From JACVRW01 sp046735115 (lineage in GTDB: Bacteria > Actinomycetota > Thermoleophilia > Solirubrobacterales > Thermoleophilaceae): a stretch of DNA of 30,231 nucleotides. Shown in pieces: positions 14,953-22,729 of the stretch (the stretch's first letter is position 1; each line of letters starts with the position of its first letter). The stretch is taken from positions 1 to 30,231 of the forward strand of contig JBKPSR010000058.1 of NCBI GenBank assembly GCA_046735115.1. The letters are read 5' to 3'. The notes under the pieces were generated by a model that saw nothing but the letters and a program-made list of their open reading frames with translations, did no database searches and was not told the origin of the DNA. A program made the position numbers and the translations under genes.

Positions 14953-15056
14953 CATCCGATCGAACTGATCCGCTCAGCCTCAGGTATGAGCGCGAATCAG
15001 CGCTCCGGCGGATCGGAATCGGCGCGTTAGGCGATGGCGCGCACACGCGGGGCCCG

Positions 15057-15062
15057 TAGCGT
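15057..15062 (+). promoter_or_regulatory. Candidate leaderless -10 (TAGCGT)
   Basis: TAGCGT ends 7 bases before ATG 15070. The gene has no Shine-Dalgarno and no clear -35. Confidence 0.4.
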
Positions 15063-15069
15063 CGCCGAC

Positions 15070-15432
15070 ATGTCTACCTCCATCACACCCAAGCGTTGCG
15101 CCCTCCTGCTCGCCGGAGTCGCGGCCATCAATGCAGTCGTCTTCAGCCCCCTGGGCGATGAGTGGTTCTTCGCGATCGCGCTACTGGGACCGATCGCCAC
15201 CGGCATCGTCGTCGCCGTGCGGCGGGGCGACACTGTCCTGGCCGCGACGACGTGGGCCGCCTCCGGCCTCTTCTGGCTCTTGCTCGACTGGATCATCCAC
15301 CAGGAAGACGTCGCCTTTCACGCCGTCCTCGCCGTCGTCATGGCTGCTCTGGTCTGGCTCGGCGCCGGGATCGTCGCCGCCACTCGCCGGATCGGTTCGT
15401 CCGTACGGCCACGCGCTGCGGCGGGTCTCTGA
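15070..15432 (+). CDS. Small four-span membrane protein, hypothetical
   Basis: 120 residues from ATG 15070. Four hydrophobic segments are visible: CALLLAGVAAINAVVF, FFAIALLGPIATGIVVAV, TTWAASGLFWLLLDWII and AVLAVVMAALVWLGAGIVAA. Short basic loops (VRRGD, ATRRIG) suggest both termini are in the cytoplasm. A DWIIHQED segment places charged residues near one membrane face. It is divergent from the tandem kinase gene (153 bases between starts) and may be controlled by that system. It ends 20 bases from the convergent SnoaL-like gene. No family recognised. Confidence 0.72.
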   Translation: MSTSITPKRCALLLAGVAAINAVVFSPLGDEWFFAIALLGPIATGIVVAVRRGDTVLAATTWAASGLFWLLLDWIIHQEDVAFHAVLAVVMAALVWLGAGIVAATRRIGSSVRPRAAAGL

Positions 15433-15452
15433 TATTGAGGGCGCGTCCGCCG

Positions 15453-15887
15453 CTAGCCCTCCAACCCGACTGCCTCTCGAAGCTCCGCGCGGTTGGCGTA
15501 GAACTCGACGCGCGCGATCTTTCCGCGGCGGAATGACCACAGCGAGCCGGAGATCAGCTCGACTTCGACCTCCATTCCGTCGCGGAGAGCGCGGTCGCGA
15601 ACGAACACGACGACGCTGTCTCCCAGCTCGATCATCTCGTCGACTTGGACGTGATAGCTGGCCCAGGGCGCGAGCCAGTCGAGCCACATCTCACGGAAGC
15701 CGTCGATGCCGGCATAGGTCGTGCCGGCGCCACGCCAGGCCGGCACCGACTCCACGGCAGGATCGAACACTCCCGCAACCGCCTCCGCGGTTGACGCGAA
15801 CCGGTCCTCGTCGCGGAACAGCAGGGCGACGTCAGTTTCGGGATCAGGCAGGAGCGCTCTCAGAAGGTCGACGTTCGGCTGCGGCAC
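15453..15887 (-). CDS. SnoaL-like/NTF2-fold protein
   Basis: 144 residues from GTG 15887, typical for a single NTF2-like domain. Diagnostic pattern: an N-terminal helix region (NVDLLRALLP), ATAEAVAG-type helix, the YAGIDGFREMWLDWL helix, then strands YHVQVDEMIELGDSVVVFV and SGSLWSFRRGKIARVEFYAN. This is the polyketide-cyclase/ketosteroid-isomerase-like fold; actinobacterial members are mostly of unknown substrate. It is distantly similar in pattern to the C-terminal half of the protein at 489. The start lacks a Shine-Dalgarno and is only moderately certain. Confidence 0.85.
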   Translation of the reverse strand: MPQPNVDLLRALLPDPETDVALLFRDEDRFASTAEAVAGVFDPAVESVPAWRGAGTTYAGIDGFREMWLDWLAPWASYHVQVDEMIELGDSVVVFVRDRALRDGMEVEVELISGSLWSFRRGKIARVEFYANRAELREAVGLEG

Positions 15888-15990
15888 CGGCTAGTTCATA
15901 GCGCGAATGCGCTCGCGCTGCGCGGCAGAGCCGAAGCGCCTACACCCTCCTGGCTCGCGCGGTGGTCGCCAGCTTCACGGCACCAGCGCG

Positions 15991-16704
15991 TCAACCGCCG
16001 AGATAGTCCACGTGCCACCACTCGCCCGGAGCGTGGAGCTTTCCCCAGCCGTACTTCCAGCCGATCTGGTCGATGACCCAGCGCATCTCGGGACTCGCGA
16101 CATCGACTGCGGTCCCCAATTCGTGTGAGGAGCTGCCCGGCGGGTTGGCCGGCGCGCCATAGCCCGCGAGGAAGGCGCGGTAGAGCTCCGCCTGCTGCTC
16201 GTACGTGCGGTAGGCCGAGACCGGGCCCCCGGGGTAGACGTCCGTTCCGAATGTGCTCAGCGCCTCCGCCCGCATCGCGTTCCAGGCGTCCGCGGCCGCG
16301 GGCAACAGGTGGAGCTCGCCGTACGGCGAGGGAATGTGACCCATGCCCGGGGCGGAAGCGACCGTCGTGGTCGAGGTCTCCGCCTCGGCGGTGCCCGCAG
16401 CGGCGTCCGCCGGCACCGCGCTGATGGTCGTTGGCGCCACGGCCGGCGCCCCAGATGCAAGAGCCGCCGCGCCCTCCTCGACGGTCGGGACATAGATGGT
16501 CGTCCCGGCGACTAGTTGCGCGCTCTCGGGCACGCCGTTGTAGACGGCGACCGTGCGCGTAGTCAAATTGTTCGCTGCGGAGATCGACCAAAGCGTCTCC
16601 CCCGGCAACACGGTATGCGGGGCTGCCCCAAGCGCGGTTGAGCTCGCGAACAGCCCCGCGCCGATAGAGAAGCAAAGCCATCTCGGGATGGCTCGAACGG
16701 ACAT
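15991..16704 (-). CDS. Secreted LysM plus VanY-type D-alanyl-D-alanine carboxypeptidase (M15)
   Basis: 237 residues. ATG 16704 has an AGAGGAGAG ribosome site. Residues 1-28 are a signal peptide (WLCFSIGAGLFASSTALG). Residues ~29-73 are a LysM peptidoglycan-binding domain (HTVLPGETLWSISAANN ... GTTIYVP). A Thr/Ala/Pro linker (~74-120) follows. Residues ~125-237 are an M15B peptidase: SSSHELGTAVDV supplies zinc ligands His194 and Asp201, and GEWWHVDYL supplies catalytic Glu228 and zinc ligand His231. It should trim the terminal D-Ala from cell-wall stem peptides outside the membrane. It probably acts in wall maturation; vancomycin resistance is not implied by the neighbours. Confidence 0.92.
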   Translation of the reverse strand: MSVRAIPRWLCFSIGAGLFASSTALGAAPHTVLPGETLWSISAANNLTTRTVAVYNGVPESAQLVAGTTIYVPTVEEGAAALASGAPAVAPTTISAVPADAAAGTAEAETSTTTVASAPGMGHIPSPYGELHLLPAAADAWNAMRAEALSTFGTDVYPGGPVSAYRTYEQQAELYRAFLAGYGAPANPPGSSSHELGTAVDVASPEMRWVIDQIGWKYGWGKLHAPGEWWHVDYLGG

Positions 16705-16949
16705 GAGAACTCTCCTCTGGGCCGAAGCAGGTCACTCGGTCGTCCTTCGTTCCGTCCGGCGCGGCCCCTGCCGAGGCGATCCACGCTGCAAGCTCCGGCC
16801 CACCGGAGCGACAACGAGCTGCTCACGCAGAGCATCGAACCCGATTGCCGCGCGCACTCCGATCGTCAGCGAAACGCGCGAGTGGCGTACCTCAAGCACA
16901 GAAAATCCTCGCTGGCGGCCTCGGTGGAGGACGCCGACGAGGATTGCCA

Positions 16950-17040
16950 TCGGGGCGACTGGATTGAACCAGCGACCGTCGGCCCCCAATCGGCAGGCGA
17001 CTCGCGTCTATGCGTCCGTCCGCGTCTTACCGGCTCCGAC
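16950..17040 (-). repeat. Decayed tRNA-Pro-like element, copy A
   Basis: Read on the minus strand, the end of this stretch is GGTCGCTGG-TTCAAT-CCAGTCGCCCCGA: a T-arm with a 4-bp stem and a 6-base loop (one short), followed by acceptor-like GCCCCGA. Upstream is an anticodon-like TTGGGGG (GGG, proline). The 5' end TCGGAGC can pair with GCCCCGA at six of seven positions, but the stretch between it and the anticodon region is about twice the normal length and forms no D-arm. It is therefore not a working tRNA. It aligns over its whole length with copy B at 26104-26188. The rest of the gene-free interval 16705-17169 shows nothing recognisable. Confidence 0.5.
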
Positions 17041-17169
17041 AACCCGCGTGCGTTTTGCCAGTTAGGCGCTGCTGCTTTCACGCGGACGCGTGAGCGCGGC
17101 ATTTGGGCTAGGGCGAAGCGCACGAAGCTCGCTTGGCTGTGCTTCCGTGGTTGTGATGACCGCGCTGGG

Positions 17170-17565
17170 CTAATGAGGGTCCAGGTCGAATTCGCACCAC
17201 ACGCGGGTGCTGCGGGTGAAGTCGACGCCCCAACGGTCGGTTAGTTGGTCGACCATCCAGAAACCCCGGCCTGAGCTCTGGCCGGGGTAGGGCAGCGTTA
17301 CAACGGGGTCAAAGCTCCGGGTGCCTTCGTCCTTTACCTCGATCCGCAGACACTCGGGCAACACCTGGAGGTTCAGGCCAATCGGCTGCGCTGCCGTCAA
17401 GCCGGCGTGCGTGACGCTGTTGGTCACGACCTCCGTGACGACGAGGGCGCTCCGCTCGATGACATCTGCTTCGAGCTGTCCACGAAACCCGTCAAGGGCC
17501 TGTCGTGCAGCGGCGGGCGCGTGCAGGTCTGGTGCGATCGATCGACGGACAGAATCAATTGCCAT
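17170..17565 (-). CDS. RsbW-like ATP-binding regulator (HATPase_c_2)
   Basis: 131 residues. ATG 17565 follows a GGAAGG ribosome site at 7-base spacing. It is a stand-alone GHKL ATPase: N-box (LVVTEVVTNSVTHAG, ~41-55), D-x-G-like VKDEGTRSF, and G-box (SSGRGFWMVDQLTDRWG). This is the architecture of anti-sigma-factor kinases and of related actinobacterial regulators that act on anti-sigma antagonists. No sigma factor or STAS antagonist gene is adjacent, so the partner must be elsewhere. It is cytoplasmic. A small frame at 17569-17790 ends 3 bases before its start and may be translationally coupled to it. Confidence 0.88.
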   Translation of the reverse strand: MAIDSVRRSIAPDLHAPAAARQALDGFRGQLEADVIERSALVVTEVVTNSVTHAGLTAAQPIGLNLQVLPECLRIEVKDEGTRSFDPVVTLPYPGQSSGRGFWMVDQLTDRWGVDFTRSTRVWCEFDLDPH

Positions 17566-17568
17566 TGA

Positions 17569-17790
17569 TCAACCTTCCGACGCGTCGGACGATTCCGGAG
17601 GCGAGCCCTGGGATCGAAGGCCTCTCGCGTCGAACTCCGCGGGATGAGCGCGGCCATGCCCCGCGCTTGCCCCGCGCCTGGTGGCACGCTGGCGGAGCTT
17701 GTAACGCTCCGCTCGCGCACGCGCCACGGACGCCTCCGTTCGAGCACGCTCCCCTGATGCGCCTGAGGGACCGTCGCGTTGCTGGGTCAC
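17569..17790 (-). CDS. Possible small basic protein upstream of the RsbW-like gene
   Basis: 73 residues from GTG 17790, with GGAG 4 bases upstream. The product is hydrophilic, Arg- and Ser-rich (SVARARAERYKLRQRATRR), with no membrane span or known motif. Its stop sits 3 bases before the RsbW-like start and contains that gene's ribosome site, an arrangement expected of a real operon. Composition alone would not separate it from a chance GC-rich frame. Confidence 0.3.
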   Translation of the reverse strand: MTQQRDGPSGASGERARTEASVARARAERYKLRQRATRRGASAGHGRAHPAEFDARGLRSQGSPPESSDASEG

Positions 17791-18139
17791 AGGACTCCAG
17801 GCCCGTTTCTTCAGTTGCGGTCTAACCGCGAAGGGAGAGGAAACGAAGAAGGCCCCACGCAGGTAGCGTGAGCATACCCATATTTGGGGGGCGACACGAG
17901 ACGGGCTGCGCTCAGCCGGAAGCGCGTAGCGCCCAAGCCCTTAGCACTGCGAAATCCCGAGCGGTCGCTTTCCTTGGACAGCGCGAATAGCGCACGCGCA
18001 CATCCTTTGCTGGCTCGCGTCGCGCGGCGACCGTTAGTCGGGCAACTGTGAGGTCGTTCACAGAAGCCGTCGCTGCGGGAAGGTCGCCGCCTGCTTGTCG
18101 TCTTTGGCTCTGAACCGGTACTTCGGACAAGGAGTCAAA
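17791..18139. other. Gene-free upstream region of the RTX gene
   Basis: 349 bases between divergent genes. It holds a short inverted repeat GCGGT-cta-ACCGC (17817-17829), an AT-rich patch CATACCCATATTTGG near 17874-17888, and the weak fourth trace of the tRNA-like repeat at 18031. No convincing -35/-10 pair was found. Confidence 0.4.
18031..18048 (-). repeat. Weak trace of the tRNA-like repeat, copy D
   Basis: CCGTTAGTCGGG followed by CAACTG matches the outer edge of copy C (CCGTTAGTCGGGGCGACTG) with one missing base and one change. No T-arm follows, so only the flank and acceptor part remain. Chance similarity cannot be excluded. Confidence 0.25.
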
Positions 18140-20233
18140 GTGACCAGGAGCAGAGCAACATCGAAGACGCGTCTGGGTGTGTTGGCCGGGGTCGCGGCAG
18201 CGGCGGCGCTGGCGTTTCCGGGTGCGGCGAGCGCCGATGTCACCAAGCAGGTGGTCAATGGCGACCTGATCGTCACGAGCACCGCAGGCGATCCAGTGGT
18301 GATCACCGACGTTGGCGGCCAGGTCAAGGTGAACGGTGATGATCCTCAACCCGGCGGCGTGGCGAGCTCGACGATCGATTCGATCGCCGTCACGGGCGGC
18401 CCCGACGCGAACGACATCGATCTCAAGGGTGTCAACGCGACGGCGTTTTCGCTGCTCACCAGCGTCACGGTCGATGGCGGCGGTGGCAACGACACGATCA
18501 ACGGCAGCCAGCTCGCCGACGTCCTCGATGGCGGCGCCGGTGACGACCGCATCATCGGCGACGACAACCCGCAGGACACCTTCGACGTGATGCGCGGCCA
18601 GGCCGGCGACGACACGTTGGTATGGAACCCGGGCGACGACGACGACATCAACGAGGGCGGCGCGGACGACGACACCTCCCAGGTCAACGGCGGCGGCAAG
18701 GAGCAGTTCGAGGTCAACCCGTCGGCTACACCTGGACGGGTGCTGTTCGAGCGCATCCAGCCCGACCAGACATTCGCGGCGCCGTTCAAGGTCGACATCA
18801 GCGACGACACCGAGCGACTCGACCTCAACGCCGCCGGCGGCGACGACATCGTCAACGCTGGCGCCGGACTCGACGCGCTCCGCTTCGCGCTCGACATCGA
18901 CGGCGGCGATGGCAACGACGTCATCGACGGCGGCGACGGCGCCGATCTCCTCTCGGGCGGCAACGGCAATGACAAGATCACCGCCGACGACAACCCGGTG
19001 GACACCCAGGACGTCGTCCGGGGCGGCGACGGCGACGACACGATGGTGTGGAACGGCGGCGACGACAACGACATCAACGAAGGCGGGCCCGGCAACGACA
19101 CCGCCCAGGTCAACGGAGCCGCCGTCGGTGAGCAGTTCACGGTGAAGCCCTCGCTCGTCACCGCTGGCGGCGTGCGGTTTGACCGCACGGGCGCGCCCGG
19201 GCCGTTCAACATCGAGATCAGCGGCGACACCGAGCGGCTCGACCTGAACGCCAACGGCGGCGAGGACAGCGTCACAGCCGACCCCGGCTTCAGCAGCCTG
19301 AGGCTCGATGTCGAAGGCGGGGACGGCAACGACAGCATCGACGGCGGCGACGCCGCGGACCTGCTCTCGGGCGGCCCCGGCAACGACCGGCTCGTCGGTG
19401 ACGACAACCCGGTGGGCACGCGTGACGATGTCCACGGCGACGCCGGCGACGACACGATGGTGTGGAACCCCGGTGACGACGACGACATCAACGAAGGCGG
19501 CGAGGGCACCGACACCGTCGAGGTGAACGGTGGCGGCGGCCCGGAGGACTTCGGGGTCAAGCCCTCATTGGTCGCCGGGCGCGTGTCGTTCGACCGCACC
19601 GGCCCGACCCCGCCCGGCCCGTTCAACATCGACATCGGCACGTCCGAGCACCTGGTGCTGAACGCGAACGGCGGTGACGACGAGATCGTCGGCTCAGATG
19701 GGCTCGCGGGCCTGATCGCGAGCACCTTCAACGGCGACAGCGGGAACGACCGAATCGTGGGAACGGACGGCGAGGACGTGCTGTCCGGCGGCAACGGTCA
19801 CGATGTGATCCGATCCCGCGACAAGGCCGCCGACGATGTCGACGGCAACGACGGGCTCGACGTGGCGAAGGTCGACAAGCGCGACACCGTGCAGAACGTC
19901 GAGAAGGTCATCGGCGGCCGACTGCGCGTGCGTCAGCTGGGCGGCAGGGCCATCAGTGTGACTGGCCAAGTCGCGGCCGTGCGGCTTCAGTCCGTCGGGA
20001 CGCGTCGAGTCCATGGCCGAGTGGAGCTGGTTCGTCGCGGGAAGTCGCTCGGCGCCGTGAAGTACAGGGTGACGAAGAAGCCGAAGACGGTCCACATCCA
20101 GCTCAACCGCAGGGGCCGCAGACTCCTGGCCGGAGCCACTCGCAGGGGGCTGAGCGCCAAGTTGCGGGTCGAGGCCCACGACGCCGCGGGTAACGGCTGG
20201 ACCACCTCGGCTCGAATCGCGCTCAAGCGCTAG
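18140..20233 (+). CDS. Large secreted RTX (hemolysin-type calcium-binding repeat) protein
   Basis: 697 residues. GTG 18140 is chosen for the AAGGAG at 18129-18134 with 5-base spacing and the signal peptide that follows (LGVLAGVAAAAALAFPGAASA, given in part: VLAGVAAAAALAFPGAASA). Residues ~110-580 contain RTX nonapeptide rows of the GGxGxDxhx type (GGGNDTINGS, GGDGNDVIDGGDGADLLSG, GGNGHDVIRS). These bind calcium and fold as beta-rolls outside the cell. They are organised in a long tandem repeat of about 140 residues: the phrase DDNP...GDDTMVWN...DINEGG recurs at bases ~18563, 18989 and 19403. Each unit also has a non-RTX beta segment (EQFxVxPS ... DTERLDLNA). The last ~110 residues are a basic beta module (RVEAHDAAGN). 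No toxin or enzyme domain is present; a surface or matrix role is likely. Confidence 0.9.
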   Translation: MTRSRATSKTRLGVLAGVAAAAALAFPGAASADVTKQVVNGDLIVTSTAGDPVVITDVGGQVKVNGDDPQPGGVASSTIDSIAVTGGPDANDIDLKGVNATAFSLLTSVTVDGGGGNDTINGSQLADVLDGGAGDDRIIGDDNPQDTFDVMRGQAGDDTLVWNPGDDDDINEGGADDDTSQVNGGGKEQFEVNPSATPGRVLFERIQPDQTFAAPFKVDISDDTERLDLNAAGGDDIVNAGAGLDALRFALDIDGGDGNDVIDGGDGADLLSGGNGNDKITADDNPVDTQDVVRGGDGDDTMVWNGGDDNDINEGGPGNDTAQVNGAAVGEQFTVKPSLVTAGGVRFDRTGAPGPFNIEISGDTERLDLNANGGEDSVTADPGFSSLRLDVEGGDGNDSIDGGDAADLLSGGPGNDRLVGDDNPVGTRDDVHGDAGDDTMVWNPGDDDDINEGGEGTDTVEVNGGGGPEDFGVKPSLVAGRVSFDRTGPTPPGPFNIDIGTSEHLVLNANGGDDEIVGSDGLAGLIASTFNGDSGNDRIVGTDGEDVLSGGNGHDVIRSRDKAADDVDGNDGLDVAKVDKRDTVQNVEKVIGGRLRVRQLGGRAISVTGQVAAVRLQSVGTRRVHGRVELVRRGKSLGAVKYRVTKKPKTVHIQLNRRGRRLLAGATRRGLSAKLRVEAHDAAGNGWTTSARIALKR

Positions 20234-20278
20234 GCCGGCGGAGTGCGGCCGACCAGGCCGACCGACCGAAGTATCGGC

Positions 20279-20308
20279 CGGGGCCGCCCGCTACGGCGGG
20301 CGGCCCCG
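20279..20308 (+). terminator. Strong terminator hairpin after the RTX gene
   Basis: A perfect stem GGGGCCGCCCGC / GCGGGCGGCCCC (12 bp, 13 with the outer C-G pair) closes on a TACG tetraloop, a UNCG-type loop of high stability. It lies 46 bases after the RTX stop. No T-run follows, as is common for terminators in GC-rich actinobacteria. Confidence 0.75.
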
Positions 20309-20362
20309 AAGCACGGCGTCGGCTCTTCGCCACGCCTTGCCGTGGCTCGGCTTCCTCTTGAT

Positions 20363-20379
20363 CGACGCTGTCAGCGTCG
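20363..20379. promoter_or_regulatory. Perfect inverted repeat CGACGCTG-t-CAGCGTCG, candidate operator
   Basis: Two 8-base arms around one T, 64 bases upstream of the methyltransferase start. The 1-base centre favours a protein-binding site over a hairpin. It lies upstream of the candidate -10 at 20430. Confidence 0.35.
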
Positions 20380-20429
20380 TGAGGATCGCGGATCTTGAGC
20401 TTGATCGCCGGGGCGCCCCGGCGGGCGGC

Positions 20430-20435
20430 TACGAT
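20430..20435 (+). promoter_or_regulatory. Candidate leaderless -10 (TACGAT) of the methyltransferase operon
   Basis: TACGAT ends 7 bases before ATG 20443. There is no Shine-Dalgarno for that ATG. A TTGATC at 20401 is 23 bases upstream, too far for a normal -35. Confidence 0.45.
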
Positions 20436-20442
20436 CGACGCC

Positions 20443-21459
20443 ATGAGAGGGATTGGCGAGCGCCTCGACCGGGGCGTCGTAGTCGGGGCGGAGGGATATC
20501 TGTTCGAGCTGGAGCGACGGGGCTACGTGAAGGCCGGCCCGTTCGTGCCGGAGGTCGTCCTCGACTTTCCCGATGCCGTACGAGAGCTCCATCGCGAGCT
20601 ACTCCGCGCCGGCGCGGAGGTGATGGTGGCCTTCACGTATTACGGCCACCGCGACAAGCTGCGGTCGATCGGGCGCGAAGGAGACCTCGAGCCGCTCAAC
20701 CGACACGCGCTGCGCCTGGCGCGGGATGTCGCGTCCGAGGGCGACGCGCTCGTGGCCGGCAACATTTGCAACACCTGGGTCTACGACCCGGATGCGCCCG
20801 AGAGCTCGGGGGAGACGGTACGCGAGATGTACCGCGAGCAGGTCCGGTGGGCGGCCGAAGAGGGAGCCGACCTGATCATCTCCGAGACCCACGATTACCT
20901 GGGCGAGGCGCTGATCAGCCTCGAGGCGATCCAGGAGTCTGGCCTGCCGTCGATCGTCACGTTCGCCTCGACGGACGACGTGACGATCGACGGGTACGAG
21001 TTCGACGAGGCCTGCATGCAGCTCGAGGCCAGGGGCGCGGACGTCGTCGGGCTCAACTGCTCGCGCGGTCCGCGGACAATGCTGCCGATACTGGAGCGGA
21101 TCAGGGCCGCGGTCGACTGCCACGTCGCTGCCCAACCGGTCCCCTACCGGACGACGCCGGCGCAGCCGCACTTTGAGGCGCTGAAAGACGCCGAGGGGAC
21201 GCGCGGGTTCCCGCTCGCGCTCGAACCGTTCCTCTGCGACCGCTTCGAGATGGCCGACTTCGCCGCCTCGGCGCGCGATCTGGGCGTCAGGTACATCGGC
21301 ATCTGCTGCGGCGGCGCTCCCCATTATGTCCGCTCGATGGCCGAGCGCCTGGGCCGGACCGTTCCGGCGAGCCGCTACTCCCCGGACATGGCGCAACATC
21401 CGATCCTCGGGGAGAACGTCGGGGACCAGGCGAAGCGGTTCGTGAACTGGAAGGACTGA
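20443..21459 (+). CDS. Betaine-homocysteine S-methyltransferase-like enzyme
   Basis: 338 residues. The sequence follows the betaine-homocysteine methyltransferase (Pfam S-methyl_trans) closely: ERLDRGVVVGAEGYLFELE, then RRGYVKAGPF, LHRELLRAGAEVMVAFTYY, EGDALVAGNI and GVRYIGICCGGAPHYVRSMA. Zinc ligands expected for the family are Cys206 (VGLNCSRGP) and Cys288-Cys289. These enzymes move a methyl group from glycine betaine, or a related donor, to homocysteine, giving methionine and dimethylglycine in the cytoplasm. ATG 20443 is chosen for alignment of the first motif and for the TACGAT promoter element; the frame's earlier TTG at 20395 looks untranslated. The FAD oxidase gene follows after 10 bases and may consume the product. 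Donor specificity is not proven; S-methylmethionine is an alternative. Confidence 0.85.
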   Translation: MRGIGERLDRGVVVGAEGYLFELERRGYVKAGPFVPEVVLDFPDAVRELHRELLRAGAEVMVAFTYYGHRDKLRSIGREGDLEPLNRHALRLARDVASEGDALVAGNICNTWVYDPDAPESSGETVREMYREQVRWAAEEGADLIISETHDYLGEALISLEAIQESGLPSIVTFASTDDVTIDGYEFDEACMQLEARGADVVGLNCSRGPRTMLPILERIRAAVDCHVAAQPVPYRTTPAQPHFEALKDAEGTRGFPLALEPFLCDRFEMADFAASARDLGVRYIGICCGGAPHYVRSMAERLGRTVPASRYSPDMAQHPILGENVGDQAKRFVNWKD

Positions 21460-21469
21460 ACGCGGGGCC

Positions 21470-22729
21470 GTGAGCGCCCCGCGAGTCGCCGTCGTCGGCG
21501 CCGGGGTCGTCGGCCTCGCCTGCGCATGGGAGCTCCGGCGCCGGGGCGCCGACGTTGTGGTACTCGAGCGGGCGGGCGTCGGCGGAGGCGTGTCTCGTGG
21601 CAACACCGGGTGGGTCACGCCGAGCCTGACGTATCCGCTGCCGGCCCCGGGCATGGTGCGCGAGGGCGTGCGCCAGCTTCTCACCGGCGGCGAGGCGTTC
21701 GTGCTACGACCCAGCCTCGACCCGGCGTTCGTTCGCTGGCTCTGGAGCTTCCGGCGCAACTGCACCAGCACCCGCTTCGACACCGGTATCCGGGCGCTGC
21801 TCGCCCTCAACCGCCGCACGCTGGAGCTGTTCGACGCCTATCGCGACGCCGGCGTGGCATTCGAGATGCACACCGCCGGCTTGGTCGTCGCGGCGCGCAG
21901 GCCGGGCGGGCTCGACCTCTATCGAAGGACCTTTCAGCGGCTGCGTGAGCTGGGCTACGAGGGAGGGTCGATCGACGAGCTCGACGCTGCGGCGCTGGCC
22001 GCGCTCGAGCCCGCGCTCGACCGGGCCCGGGTCGGGGCCGGCCTGCATGCGCGCGTCGACCGCTTCGTGCGCCCGGAGCAGCTGACCGCCGGCCTGGCTG
22101 AACGGCTGCGGGCCGACGGAGCCGAGATCCACGAAGGCTGCGAGCTGCGCACGCTCGCGCGAAGCGACGGCGGCTGGGTTCTCGAGACCACTTCCGGTCC
22201 GGTGGCGGCGCAGCGGCTCGTGGTCGCGGCGGGCCTGCCCACCGCCCCGCTGCTGCGCCGGCTTGGCGTACGGGTACCGCTCATGGGCGCACGTGGCTAC
22301 AGCGTTACGGTCGCCGGCCGAGGCACGCCGCCGCGCCATGCGCTCTACCTGGCCGAGGCCAAGCTCGGCCTAAGCCCGTTCGACGACGGCGTGCGTGTCG
22401 CAGGCGTGTTCGAGCTCGGCGCGAGCAACGACGACGTCTCACCGGCCGTGGGGGAGCGGCTGCTCGCCGCCGCGCGCCCGTACCTCGCAGGCTGGCAGCC
22501 CGACCCGGACGGCCCCGTCGAGGCGTGGGCCGGACTGCGACCGGCGACCCCGGACGGACTGCCGCTGATTGGAGCGCTCCCCGGACTCGACGACATCTAC
22601 CTCGCCACCGGACACGGAATGCTCGGCGTCACGCTCGCTCCGGCGACGGCCAACCTGCTAGCCCCGCTCGTACTCGAGGGGCGCGCCGCACCCGAGCTCA
22701 CGCCCTTCGACCCCGCCCGGAGGCTGTGA
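21470..22729 (+). CDS. DadA-type FAD-dependent amine/amino-acid oxidoreductase
   Basis: 419 residues from GTG 21470. The N-terminal Rossmann motif VAVVGAGVVGLACAWELRRR binds FAD, followed by VLERAGVGGGVSRGNTGW, a typical second FAD contact. The middle is the substrate domain of the DAO superfamily. The C-terminus GLRPATPDGLPLIGALPG then DIYLATGHGMLGVTLAP is the standard family end. Members oxidise D-amino acids, glycine, sarcosine or dimethylglycine. With the betaine-homocysteine methyltransferase just upstream (10-base gap, same strand), an N-methylglycine substrate is plausible but inferred. No signal peptide is present. No strong ribosome site precedes the GTG, so translation probably depends on coupling with the upstream gene. 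Confidence 0.85.
   Translation: MSAPRVAVVGAGVVGLACAWELRRRGADVVVLERAGVGGGVSRGNTGWVTPSLTYPLPAPGMVREGVRQLLTGGEAFVLRPSLDPAFVRWLWSFRRNCTSTRFDTGIRALLALNRRTLELFDAYRDAGVAFEMHTAGLVVAARRPGGLDLYRRTFQRLRELGYEGGSIDELDAAALAALEPALDRARVGAGLHARVDRFVRPEQLTAGLAERLRADGAEIHEGCELRTLARSDGGWVLETTSGPVAAQRLVVAAGLPTAPLLRRLGVRVPLMGARGYSVTVAGRGTPPRHALYLAEAKLGLSPFDDGVRVAGVFELGASNDDVSPAVGERLLAAARPYLAGWQPDPDGPVEAWAGLRPATPDGLPLIGALPGLDDIYLATGHGMLGVTLAPATANLLAPLVLEGRAAPELTPFDPARRL

Noticed and set aside
14918..15046. 43-codon N-terminal extension of the tandem kinase
   Set aside because: The extension is Ser/Arg-rich, lacks a ribosome site and overlaps the candidate promoter for ATG 14917.
16950..17040. Functional tRNA-Pro gene
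   Set aside because: The T-loop is one base short, no D-arm forms, and the 5' half is too long. Copy B has the opposite T-loop defect.
17912..19794. Long minus-strand frames of 507 and 482 residues opposite the RTX gene
   Set aside because: They are antisense shadows of the GC-rich RTX repeats; their repetitive composition mirrors the repeats, and they have no ribosome site or domain.
20309..20442. SAM or cobalamin riboswitch ahead of the methyltransferase gene
   Set aside because: The interval is only about 130 bases, lacks the conserved boxes of either riboswitch, and the promoter element sits directly at the start codon.
20599..21819. 406-residue minus-strand frame
   Set aside because: It is antisense to the well-supported methyltransferase and oxidase genes and has no recognisable motif.
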